Below, piece after piece: positions 35,764-48,700 of a DNA stretch of 64,000 nucleotides (positions are counted from its first letter, which is position 1; the number at the start of each line of letters is the position of its first letter). Under the pieces are notes generated by a model. The model saw nothing but the letters and a program-made list of their open reading frames with translations. It did not search any database and was not told where the DNA came from. Both the position numbers and the translations under genes were made by a program. Source of the stretch: Glycine soja (lineage: Eukaryota > Streptophyta > Magnoliopsida > Fabales > Fabaceae); NCBI RefSeq assembly GCF_004193775.1, contig NC_041005.1:12092501-12156500 (forward strand). The letters are read 5' to 3'.

Positions 35764-38700
35764 CTAGTTACTAACCCGTGCATACGCACGGGTTACTCCA
35801 CTTCGCTTTGTTATGTTTTTTTTGTTAATATTGAAATTATATATAGATTAAAAATTAGATAATGTAAAAAAAAGTATACAAATTGTTTAAAAAATATAAA
35901 AAAAATCATTTGTGTTTATGTTTGATCATCTTCATTAATATGATTCACATAACCGTGACTATTACACTTACATGGTACGTCCTATCCCATATATATTTGT
36001 TAATGTTTTATCATTTTTTCTTGTTTTTAAAATTCTCATTTTGGGCATGTTTAATTGACTTGTCGACAATCTAGGATAAAGGAGCCATATAATTGGATAA
36101 ACAAAATAATAATTTAAAAGATAAATGAAAATGACTTATAAACTTCGTTTATTTCACCCTTTACCGTTATCATTAAATAAATGAATAACATTTGCACACA
36201 TTATATTGTTATTTAATAACAAAATTATCATATATGATAGATTTATTATAATTATTTTATAAGTTACAATGAAAAAAAATTATGATTGATTAATGATTCA
36301 AAATCTTTTGCAGAAGTAACTTTTTCAAATTAAATTTAATAAAATATTATCTATACTTGCAAAACTCATGTAGCTATTAATATGTTTATTTTGGGTTTGG
36401 ATAAGCATGTTATCCCCTAGTATTAGAATGTCTCATGGTATTAAAAGGTTTCAGCAAACTATACTCTTTAAAATATTTATATATTATTTTTAAATGATTG
36501 AAAAAGTCTTATAGAATTTGATAAATGAATAATATGTGGACAAAATATATTTTAATTTAAATACAAAATTATCATGTATGATAAGTTTATTAATTTTTTA
36601 ATTTGAAAAAAATTTATGAATGATTAATGATACAAAAACTTTGACATAAGTTAAACTTTAGAATTGACTTTAATATAAAACATCTTATAATTTTAAAACT
36701 ACGGTAACTATTATTATATTTGGTCTCTCGGTTTGGATAAGGAAGTCATCATGTGATTATAGTAGATCCCGTGGTATTAGAATGTTTCAAAAAATTATAT
36801 TATCTTATATATTTATATACTCTTTTAAAATGATTGAAAATGACTTATAAACTTTAATAATTTTATCCTCCCAACTATAATTTAATAAATGAATAATATT
36901 TGCTCAAATTAATTTAAATTAATTATTTTTTATAATAATTGTTTAATAATTTAAACTGTTAAAAATTTATGATTGATCAATGATACAAAAACTTTTACAT
37001 AAATCAAACTTTTCAATTAACTTTTGAATTGTCTTTGAGTTTAGATAAGGATGTCACCTGTGTTATTAGAATGTTCTGGGATTTTAGAAAGTTTTAGGAA
37101 ACTATATACTTTTAAAATTATTGTAGCTATTATTATGTTTGGTCTCTCAGTTTGGATAAGGAGATTATCATGTGATTATAGTAAATACTGTGGTATTAGA
37201 ATATTTTAAAAAATTATATTATTTTATATATTTACATACTCTTTTAAAATGATTGAAAATAACTTATAAACTTTAATAATTTTATCCTCCCCAATTATAA
37301 TTTAATAAATGAATAATATGTACACAAAAATAATTTAAATTAATTATTTTTTATAATAATTGTTTAATAAGCTAAACTGTTAAAAATTTGTGATTGTTCA
37401 ATGATATAAAATTTTTACATAAATCAAATTTTTTGAATTGTCTTTGAGTTTGGATAAGGATCTCATGCCGTATTATTAGAATGTTCCATGATTTTAGAAG
37501 GTTTTAGCAAACTATATACTTTTAAAACTATTGTAGCTATTATTATATTTTTTTCTTGGGGTTTGGATAAGGAGGTCATCATGTGATTATAGTAAGTCCC
37601 ATTGTATTAGAATGTTTCAAAAAACCTATATTATTTTATATATTTATATACTCTTTTAAAATGATTAAAAATGACTTATAAACTTTAATAATTTTATCAT
37701 CCCCAAATATAATTTAATAAATGAATAATATGTCCACAAATTAATTTAAATTAATTATTTTTTAGAATAATTGTTTAATAAGTTAAATTATTAAAAATTT
37801 ATGATTGATCAATGATACAAAAACTTTAAAATAAATCAAACTTTTGAATTGGCTTTGAGTTTAGATAAGGATGTCATCCTTGTTATTAGGATGTTCCGTG
37901 ATTTTAGAAGGTTTTAGAAAATTGTTGTTTAATAAGTAAAACGGTTAAAAATTTATGATTGATTAATTATACAAAAACTTTTACATAAATCAAACTTTTG
38001 AATTATCTTTGAATTTGGATAAGGATGTCATCTCTTGTTATTAGAATGTCCCCTAAAACTATACTATTTAACACCTAATGTAATATTTTGGGTTTGGACA
38101 AGGAGGTCATCATGTGATTATAATAGGTCCCATTGTATTAGAATGTTTTAGAAAACTATATTATTTTATATATTTATATACTCTTTTAAAATGATTGAAA
38201 ATGACTTATAAACTTTAATAATTTTACCCTCCCCAACTATAATTTAGTAAATGAATAATATGTCCACAAATTAATTTAAATTAATTATTTTTTAGAATAA
38301 ATGTTTAATAAGTTAAACTGTTAAAAATTTATGATTGATTAATGATATAAAAACTTTAAAATAAATCAAACTTTTGAATTGTCTTTGAGTTTGGATAAGG
38401 ATGTCATCCCGTGTCATTAGAATGTTCCATGATTTTAGAAGGTTTTAGAAAACTATATATTTTTAAAACTGTTGTAGCTATTATTATATCTTGTCTCTAG
38501 GTTTGGATAAGGAGATTATCATTTGATTATAGTATGTCCCATTATATTAGAATGTTTCAAAAAATTATATTATTTTATATATTTATATATTCTTTTAAAA
38601 TTATTTTTTATAATAATTGTTTAATAAATTAAACAGTTAAAAATTTATGATTGATTAATGATACAAAAACTTTTATATAAATCAAACTTTTGAATTATCG

Positions 38701-39150
38701 TTGAGTTTGGATAGGAATTTTATCTAGTATTATTAGAATATCCTGTGAAATTATATTATTTAACACCTAATATAATATTTTTAAATATATATTAATCATC
38801 TTTATTTTATCTTACTATACCAATCATTTATACTGGTACCATTATTACGTCTATATTTTATAGTTATTTTATGATATTATACCAATCTTTTATAATGATA
38901 TCCTTTCTTTATTAATTTCTATGAAAAAATCATAATAAGGATTTATTATGAACACCGTGCTTGGACACGTGATCTATACCTCCAGTACTGCACTTCCAGT
39001 ACTACACCTGATTTGCACTCCCACTTTATTTTTTTTTTTAGAAAAAGGTATGAAGATAAAAAAATCAAAAAGACCAAAAAGCCAAAAAATTGATACATAT
39101 CAACAAATAAAGTGAGATCAAAAATATAATTTCCCTACCTTTGTATTAGA
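35764..39150 (-). mobile_element. Helitron, 3387 bp, non-autonomous (second Helitron)
   Basis: On the minus strand it starts TCTAATACAAAGG (39150) and ends with a perfect 10-bp hairpin (TAACCCGTGC pairing with its complement around a four-base loop, 35772-35795), then CTAG at 35764-35767, with A/T host bases outside (35763 and 39151). Joining the flanks gives AATAAACAA|TAAATTAATT, and the opposite foldback arm (minus strand near 41225-41250) reads AATAAACAATAAATTAATTT. The empty site is therefore preserved and both ends are exact. It has no genes; most of it is a tandem array. Confidence 0.9.
36390..38760. repeat. Tandem array inside the second Helitron, ~410-bp units
   Basis: GGTTTGGATAAGGAGGTCAT with variants marks unit starts near 36729, 37149, 37560, 38089 and 38498 (spacings 420, 411, 529 and 409). 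A related sub-marker GAGTTTGGATAAGGATGTCA follows each by about 300 bp (37037, 37446, 37857, 38387), with an extra partial copy at 38009. The two markers resemble each other, so the 410-bp unit itself probably arose by an older duplication. Confidence 0.88.
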
Positions 39151-41355
39151 TAAATTAATTAAAAAAATATTATTTTATTTAATTAAGTAGACACGTTAAC
39201 CTTTCCATATATCAACAAAATATGCAATATTTCAAAAGGTTAAATAAAAAGATTTCAAAGAATATAAAAAATCCCTAGGTTCTCTTTGCTGAGTAAACCA
39301 CTAAAAAGGGGTATTTATTTTTTCAAATCTGCCAAATAAAGGTAAAATTTAAATTAATACCCCCAAAGATATAAGCCATAAGATAATTTGTAACTTTTGA
39401 ACTGAAAAACGCAATTTTAAAGTTGTAAGGGTTTTTTTTCATGCGACTTTAAGGGATAACTCCCATTTTTTCATATAAGTTGTAAATTATTTTATGACTT
39501 CAATTTTTTTTTGTACGTAAGGTATTTTTAAAAAAAAAATCATAAATAGCTTGCTTTAATTATTTAATGAATTAATATATGTTTTCTTTTTTTTAGTTTT
39601 ATTTAATATTTTTATATTATTTTATTTAATATTTTCTATAATTTTTGCATATTGTTTTATTTAATATATTTTCTATATTTTATATTTTTTTTACTAATGT
39701 TAAGGATTATTATTTTTTTGTAAATTAAAAAATAATGCAAAAGAGTTAAATTTAAATAAAAATATTAAAATGTACTTTGTTTAACAAAAATATTAAAATG
39801 TTTTGTTACTATTATTAACAAATATATTTAAATTATAATTTATTAAATAATATTATTTTTAATTTTTTTTAATATTTGAGTTTCACGAAATTGTAAATAC
39901 ACGACTTGGGCCTTGGGCGATGAACAATGACATGCACGGTCAAATTGAATAAATGGTGTTGTGATTGTGGAAAATTTTAGACACTTTAAATTCCTTGCTC
40001 GCATGAATTTACTGTTTGTGTTTCTTGAATTTAAATTAGAATGACTTTGTTGACATTGTATACTAAGTTGAAAAATATTTACAAAGTTTATCAGCATTGT
40101 TTCATTCACTTGGAAGCAAAGATGAATGGCCTCGATATTAGGGTCCATATTTTATGCTTAATACTTCGAAGCCACGAGACACAACACGAAGGTCAGTCAC
40201 TAATCGTATACATAATGAAATGAATTAACCAATTCTAAATAGGCCTAAAAAATGTTCATTGCATAGAACTAAAGGGCATAATCGTAATAATTATCCAGAT
40301 AAGCAAGTTGACGACTAATATTGTTTCTACTTTTTAATTTTATACTTCTATTTAATTTGTGTTGTTCAATTTAAATTAATGTATTATGTTATTTTTATTT
40401 TAATAGTTAATTTTATTAATAAATTATTTTTTGTTGTTAATATTAAAATAATTTAATAAATAAAATTAATTAATTCTATTGTATGAAATTATTAATTTAC
40501 TTAATGATGATTGTAAAAATTAATTAATTTTTTTAAAAAAAATTAGTATTACTTGATAAATTATAAGTTAATATTATTTGTTAATATTAGTAACAAAAAA
40601 TTTTAATATTTTGTTAAACAAAGTACATTTTAATATTTTTATTTAAGTTTAAGTTTTTTGCATTATTTTTTTAATTTATAAAACAAATAATAATCCTTAA
40701 CATTAGTTAAAAAATATAGAAAATATTAAATATATAAAGTATATTAAATAAAATAATATAAAAAATATAGAAAATATTAAATAAAAATATAAAAATATAT
40801 ATAATATTGAATAAAACTAAAAAAGAAAAAAGAAAATAATTATTAAATAATTAAAATTAAAAATTATTTACTATTAAAAAAAATAACTTACGTGCAATAA
40901 AAAAAAAGTTGAAGTAGTAAAATAATTTATGGATTTAATGAAAAGAAAATCATTACCCTAGGACTTACCCCTTTAGTAGTATTAATCTAAATTTTACCAG
41001 CATTTGGTAAATTTGAAGAAAAAGAAACCCTCTTTTTTGATTGTTTGCCCCTAGTTTGTTACACCAAGTCCGATTCATTACACCTAGGGAAAAAAGAACC
41101 CAAGAATTTCTTATGTTTTGAAAACTTTTTATTTAACCTTTTGAAACATGAGAGCTTATTGCATATTTTGTTGATATATCCAAAGGTTAACATATCTATT
41201 TAATTAAATATAAAAAATCTTTTAAAATTAATTTATTGTTTATTAAAAACAAATATTCTGTTGACTTGATCTTTTTGATTTGGTTATTAAGACTAGTCTC
41301 ATCATATCTTTCACTTGATTTTGGGTGGTTTAGAAACCCTACCTTTTTCATTTGT

Positions 41356-42702
41356 GTTTTAAATGATTTTAGAGATCTCACAGTTTTTCATTTTTCTCTT
41401 ATGAATTTGTCCGTTATTCTCACTAAAAGAAAACTTGTTAACTCTATTGCCCTAATTATTATTGAGAAGGGCCTCTTAAATTTATGTGTTGATAAGTTCC
41501 ACGAGTCAGGGAACAAGTCAAGATACATGGTCATACAAGTGCATTAGTTCGTGATGATCATGGTTCGTGATTTTACCCACCTATAGCAACACTATATACA
41601 GCTTATAATGGAGAAACATTAATACTCTCTTTGAATTAGGAATAAAAAAAAGCAAAAATAAAATACAAAAGGCATGTTATTTATATGGATAAAAATAAAA
41701 AGGAAAGTAATAAAAAATTTATCCCTTATTTGGATAAGTAAAAGAAAATAATAAATAAATTACATAAAAAGTAATTTAAATCATAAATTTTTTATTTTGT
41801 TCTATTATATTAGCTTTTAAAGAAACTAAAATAACAAATATGAAAAAGAGAGGTCTTCATTTCCCCTTCTTTCATGTCAATTTAGAGGAAAATTTTTCTT
41901 GTGGGTCTAAGAAAAAACTTCCGCCTTTCCTATTTCTTGTTATAAACAGTAAAAATTTAATATATCTATCCTATTTTCTTCTTATTCCCTCCTAAACAAA
42001 CAAGGGTAAAACAAATCAAAACCATAACATTGATTGTCAAAGCACCAGACGAATTTCACGGCAGACTATCAAGATGTGTATCTACAAAACACATGAAAGT
42101 TACATGTTCACAAAGTTTGGGTGGCAGTTGCTTATTATGAATAAATATTTTTAAATGACAAGAAATTTGTAGTGACCATATATAGAATTTGATTCATAAT
42201 TATGTGATAGTTAGAATAAATATTCCAATAATTTCTTAGAAGAGAACAATATTAAAGAAATAAAATGAATTAAACTTCTCTTGTAAGTTAAAACCAACTC
42301 TACAAAAAAAAAAGTGAAAAAAATCAACTTATACACCTGAACTTATTCATAAATTAAATGAAAACTTAAAAAAAAAATGCAGAAGTTAATTCTAATTTAT
42401 GCAAGAATGTCAATTGAAAGCCATTCTGGTAAATAATGGCCAAATACATAAGCAAATGTGTTACAATGGGATACACAATTCTCCTCTAATGACCCTAGTA
42501 GTGACGCAGAGGCATTAAAAAGAGAGAGGAGACCATGAGACAACATAAAATTCAGCTTACATAATACATAATTCCTAACAGGAGACAATTTATGAAAATG
42601 AAAAAAAAATAAAAATAAAAAGCAGCATTTCATTTTTGTATAAAGCTAGTGACTAAACATACCACTACATAATGTCTCCTGAGAGTTCTGAGTGATCACA
42701 GA
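41356..42702. other. Intergenic and 3' UTR of the - strand gene
   Basis: 42400-42702 probably holds the 3' UTR of the At4g26450-like gene. The rest is AT-rich with no coding signal. Confidence 0.4.
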
Positions 42703-45700
42703 TCAAAAGTGTTTCTGATAATCCTGCGATGGAGGTTGCTCCCATGGCCGCAAAAAGCCTACACAAAGAGCAATCAGTTTAGATACATAGGAAATGTGAA
42801 ATCTGCACACAAATATTTTATAGTTGTTTTATAAATTCTAGTACAAGTTAATAATAATTACATCACATAAAAAAAAGCCTACACAGAGCAATTTGTTTAG
42901 ATACATAAGAAATGTGAAATCTGCACACAAATATTTTATCATTGTTTTATAAATTCTACAAGTTAATAATTACATCTCATAAAGGCTGCAATAATCAATT
43001 ATGGATTCTTATCATGCTTTAAGTAACAATCCGTGATTCATATAGCACATGTCTACGCAAGCTATGTTTTAACTTTTATGCACCCATACTATGCCCCACC
43101 TCCCTCACAAAGAACATGCAGCAGAGATGTTTATATGATCCGTTTGCTAAACTCTGTCTAAACATCCTTCCCAATATAGCTGGTCGAAGTTATAGGATAA
43201 GGCTTAGATAGGGAAAGGTAAAAAACAGAATCCTTAGTAAACTAAAGCTTTGTTACAGTATATACATGAAAAAAAGTAATCCTTAAAAAAAATGCAGTCT
43301 TCATTAACCATGCATCCCCCTCCCCCCTCCCCATCCTTTTCCTCCTTTTGTTTTTCTCCTTTTTGAGACCAAAACAAAGTGCCAACAGCTAAACAGGCAA
43401 AGCTTCAATGCATGGTCATTCATTGCTTTGCCACACAAACGACTCAGTTAAAAATATATATAAATCTTTAGGGAAACAAAGATTTTATAGATAGATTACC
43501 ATTTCAATATTTCCCTCAAGTTGGGAGCATATAAATCATATGCACTAAAAAAGTAGATAATCCAAGGATCTCTAAAATACTGGTAAGATGTCTTGATAGT
43601 TATTTAGGTACAAAAGTAAACAATTCACCGTGCAAGATCTCTTTCATGATAAGGACAACTGCCTCTATTTGTTTGGCTTTTACTCAGAAAATAGTTTGGA
43701 TTGGAAAGCATGCAAGGCTACTTGATTGTCAGTTTGTCACATATCAAGAGTTTTAGACGAAAGAGTTCACATGTTGCCAATGCCATTGCTCAATAGTCAA
43801 TATTCTACTTCTGCAGTTGACAAGGCAATGATACCCTGATTCATACTTTTCCAAGATACAAGATTGCCTCCAAAGTACCCTAATGTTAAATATCTATTTG
43901 AAGGAAATCTGGTAATAACCGCTTATGTAAAACCAATCACTTAGGTATGTCCTTATACTGTCTTATAGAAATCCTTCTCTAGATGGTTTTAATGTGAATC
44001 ACATCATCCCAATGCTGTCACATGGAGCCTGTTGAAAAAAACTGACCATGCTCACCACAAAGGAGATATCTGGTCACAAGATAGTGAGCTGGTTCAAATG
44101 CCAAACAAGTCTCCCATGCCACCTAGATTCTAGCAATGGCTCCCCCTTTTTAGATAGAAACATGACATTTGAATCCACAAGTGTGCAAATAGGTCAGCAG
44201 TATATCATTTCAGTATGCTCCAGTACATCTAGTCCATATTTTCTACACGAGATTGCAACACCAGTAATACTGAAAAACTTCTATACCCAGAATCATGAAA
44301 AAAGAAATGTGCTTAGTTGGCAGATATTTTTCCTTATCCCAATCTTGCAATGACATTATAACGACATCACCCACATCGACAACCAAATGTATACTCTTGG
44401 AACTGTGAGGAATGACAAAAGAAAATAGAGGGATCTTCCTCATTATAAATTGTCTCAAACTGCCGAATAACTATGTTAAATCTCCCAAACCATGACTGCA
44501 TAGGCTGTATCAAAATAAAAAGACCAATATGAAGGCAGCACACTAATCCAAACTCCTTGTGGTGTTTTCTCCATATAAACCTCTCTAGCAAGCTCACCAT
44601 GAAGAAAGACATTTATAACATCAAGTTGTTAATGCGGACAATGGCCCATGGCAGCAATAAAAAGAAAGACATGGACAGACGCAATTTTACTCATAGGTCA
44701 GAAGGTATCACCATAATCCAACCCATACATCTTTGTCTAGCAATTAACCACCAACTTTAACTGTGTATGCACAGAAACAACCAAATGTATCTTTGGCAAA
44801 AGATAAAAGAAAAAGCAACCAAGTGCCACTAGAATGCAAGGCAATCATTTCATACAATCCACCATTGCCTTTGCAACCCACAATGGTATAAAGCCTTTTC
44901 TGTAAACTTTGGAATAAGTGAAGATAGAAACAGTGACTCAAAATCATGCATGCAATGCAGACTGGGAGTGGAGCAAATAACTTTCAAAAGGAAACAGAAA
45001 GACTGGTTGCTATAGATGGGACCATGCAAGGTAAGGGAATTGCAGAAAGAGAGTCAACAGGTGCTTCAAGAGGTCTGGCAAAAGGATTAGGATGCGAGCA
45101 ACAACAATAAACCAGAACTCTGCAGAAGAACCAGTCAAGGGAACATGAAGAACCTCATACACAAGGGAATGATCAGTGGAACTCTCAAAGGAGGTAACGT
45201 TTGCTATGATAAGCTAACAATAGAACTCTCAAAGGCGTAATCTGGTTTAGTAAAACCAAAGGAGGTAAGAAATTAAGTAACATACAATGAGAACTGCATC
45301 ACCACAAAATCTCAAAAGGACATTATTGTGAAGGGCCTATGTTCTTTTAAATAACAGTCTTTTATGCTTTACAATGACATTTGGCTGAGGGTTGTGATTG
45401 CATGAAGATTGATGAAGTATGCCCTATGAGGACATAAAGTAGTAAACAAAGCAGAAAATTATCCCTGTGCCATATTAAAAAATAGAAGATATACAGAGGT
45501 ACAAAACTGATTGAGAGTACAAAAGGATTCAAATATAGAAAGCATATTAGATATTTTGATTATGATTATGATAACCTTGTCTATAATCATTTATAAACAC
45601 AAAATACTATAAACCCAATATTGGGAAAAACCCAACCAAGTCCCACATTGACTAGAGATAGCACCAAGGAAGAGCTTATAAAGCTTAGGCACCCCCTCAC

Positions 45701-48700
45701 CTTACAAACCGTAGGGATCAGTTAGACCTAAAAGCTAAGATGGTATTAGAGTCTATTCTAGATTCATTATTGGACCACCTACCATACTATCCATGCACCA
45801 AGCCTAATAGTGTTGGGTGAGAGGGGGTGTATTGGAAAAAAACTCAAGTCCTACATTACAAAAGATAGTGCCTATTCAGATCTTATAAAGTTTTTTTTTT
45901 TGCTTTCACAAGGAATATTCCCCACTGGCGTAGGGCCTAATCTCCTCCAGGGTACAAAGGCAAAAGAGTAGACCCCTCCCAACCAGGTTCGCTCCATTCA
46001 AAAGAGCTGGGAATCAAACCCCCAACCTCTTGCTTAAGGAGCAAGATCCCTTATCACTCATACCAACCAGAGCTGGAAACATTATAGTATATCACTCCAT
46101 GGTTCAACTCCTTGGCATAAAATTAAATTGTATTTTAGTAATGTATATCTTGTATTAATCTTTGCTCAATTGCCCTTACCAATAACTTCATAGTATGATT
46201 CATGGGCTTTATCCCCTTGTACAGAATTTTCCTAGACCTCGTAATCTTGTTAAACAGTTTTGTAAGCCAACTAATACTTTTCTCACCTAGACCTTTCTTA
46301 ACACATTTCACTTCTTCAAAGTATCATGACTTTATTTCCCTACCTTTAGCAAGCTTGCAAATGGTTCTTTCTCCATCTTTAGTGCCCATGAAAAGTTGCA
46401 GCTTTGGCCTCATTCACCGCCTTCTTGGCATCTTTCTTAGCAACCACATATTTTTCCCATTTTCAATATTCTTACACAAATCCACGCTTTATAACATTCT
46501 CTTTTAACCTTAACTTAATTTTGCACACTAGCATTTCTCCAACAAGATTATTTAACCTTAGGTCCCCAATCTCTTAATTCATCAACAATCTATTTTGCTA
46601 CCTTCTTAATCCCTTCAGCCATTTGTCCAATATATTTGCACTTCCCAGGCCCTTCCTCAAGAACTGTTCATCTTGGCTTTTCCTTACTCTCTTCTCAACT
46701 CTTATATTCATGACCTGACCTGACTCTGTGTTGGGTAGTCATTAGTCAAGCTCTCCCCATGTATGACTTTGAAATCCATGCAAAGTTTTCTGTCTGATTT
46801 CCTCATAAATAAGAAATCAATTTGTGAGCATACCACCCCCCCTTTAGTGGGTGATAAGATGCCCCTCCCTCTTCCTAAAACAGGTGTTGTCTACTATAAA
46901 TCATAATCAACAGAAAAATCTAGGATAGATTTACCCTAAGCATTTGCTTCTCCATGATGGGGGAAAAAAAAGAAGTACTCCTGTCCTGCTAGAAAAGGAG
47001 GCAGCAGAAGTCGTCATTTTGATTGTATTATGCAGCTTCAGTCAAAAGTAAAGATGAAGTAGCAATTTATAGGCAGGATACAAAGTCTAAACCATGCAGC
47101 AAAAAGTGTAGGTGAGGTGAACAGAAGCTACAGAACCAAATCAACTGCAAAAACAAGTGCAAATGGTGAATCTGAGAGCTACAATACAACAATGCGGTAG
47201 CTTTATTGACTGGACCAAAAAAGAAGTATCTGAACAAATTGTGACAAAAGATTGTGTCTCACAACAATGTCAAGTGACAGGGCTAACATGTGGTAGAAGT
47301 ACATGAAAAAGGTAGATCACAGATGGCAGCAAGGTTGGGTAGGCTGATTGATCAGGGAAAGACAATCTGAATGGTGGAATCAATCAAACATCAAAGGATA
47401 AAAGGACCAAAAATGTGTGAGCTATAGGGCACAACTAAATATGTGTGATTGGAGAACACAACCAAACAGGACCACTGGATGGAGAACAGAAGAAGAAAGG
47501 GTTAATCACCCCACTCCCATCTCCTAATAAATTGTAGAAAGATAGAAGGATCTTAGAGAGAGCCCATATACAGAAGTGTCTAGCAGTATATGTGTGTCTT
47601 GGTGTTATTAATAAATAGGGAAAAGGCTATGTACATTCTATAGTTCAAGAGAATAGGCTGAACAGCTATGCCTGTATTATATAGAACAAATTAATAGATA
47701 GCTAGTATCTCAACCACCTCAAAATTCAACTAAAGTATTAGTGCAGTAACCTACCCAAGCACTCATAACTGAAGCATCAAATATCGACTTACACGAATCA
47801 CAGGTACATTTAACAAATAAGAAAACAAACCATTAATAAAAATCTGGCATACTTAGTTCTCCAAGTGACATATATATGGAATCATCCTCAGCAAGTGTCC
47901 CCTGAAACGAAAAGAATGAAATTATGTGAAAATCATCAATTAAGATTATTAAAAAATATCTTATCAGGATAAAGAATCATTTCAATGTAGATTATAAAGG
48001 CATGCAGCAACAATCAAATCAGCAAAGGTTATATTAAAAAGGACATGTATCAAAATCTATCTCAATTCGAAGGTAGCATTGTACCGTTCCACCATGAAGG
48101 CTCATTTCATTGTGCACAGAGTTTATGTCACCAGGTACTGAAGTACAGTTAGGGAAATCTGGCCCAAGCAACTCTGATATCATAAGCCCATATCCATCCT
48201 GAACATCATGCATGTCAGCAGCATTTTGAGCATGGTTGGAAAAACCTTCAAGGCCAGGAAACATAGTCTCTGTCCTGTGATTTCAAAGACAATATATTAC
48301 GAAGAGAGTAGCAAGTAAACAAAGGATGTTTAAAACTATATGCTCCAGCTGACATTTTCACTAAGTAATTGAAAGGAGGGATAAAAAATAGATAAATTAG
48401 ATCCTAACAAACACTAAATTTGAGAGATTGGATAAAAGAACACTTAACAAAGCTAACATAAAATATCCAGGGGGAAGGAAGTAGGAAAAACATACTTTCT
48501 ATCCATACTGTTGATTGACTTCTCTTCTTGAATGGAATCATCATTTTCTAAATCAATTACTTCAATCTCTTTGCCATTTGTTGCATGAGTATTGAATTTC
48601 CCTGATACACTAGCATGACTCATGGTCAGATCTATGTCAATTGGCACAGCTTTCTTTGTTTCAGAAACTGCAGGGGGGTACAGCAGAACTGGATGATCAA

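Larger units (their letters stand above)
35655..41355. mobile_element. Foldback element: long imperfect inverted repeat
   Basis: The left arm (35655-35763 plus 39151-39880 once the inserted Helitron is removed) matches the right arm (about 40500-41355) in inverted orientation over about 840 bp. Shared blocks include TCAATAAAATATTTGTTTTT against its inverted partner near 41250, GTTAACCTTT..ATATATCAAC, CAAAAGGTTAAATAAAAAG, and CTAATGTTAAGGATTATTAT near 39700 against the inverse near 40700. The spacer (about 39880-40500) has no recognisable gene. Long arms suggest a foldback or long-TIR MULE-type element of about 2.3 kb before the Helitron entered. Target duplications were not resolved. Confidence 0.72.

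Noticed and set aside
39843..40223. ORFs of 101 (minus) and 60 (+) residues in the foldback spacer
   Set aside because: They overlap each other on opposite strands and show no domain. I could not support either as a gene or as captured cargo.
44048..44353. + strand ORF of 101 residues
   Set aside because: Antisense to the decayed copia RT region in intron 3.
46010..46066. Possible tRNA gene (A- and B-box-like sequences)
   Set aside because: The boxes belong to a SINE with poly-A tail; no cloverleaf with acceptor stem and anticodon arm could be formed.
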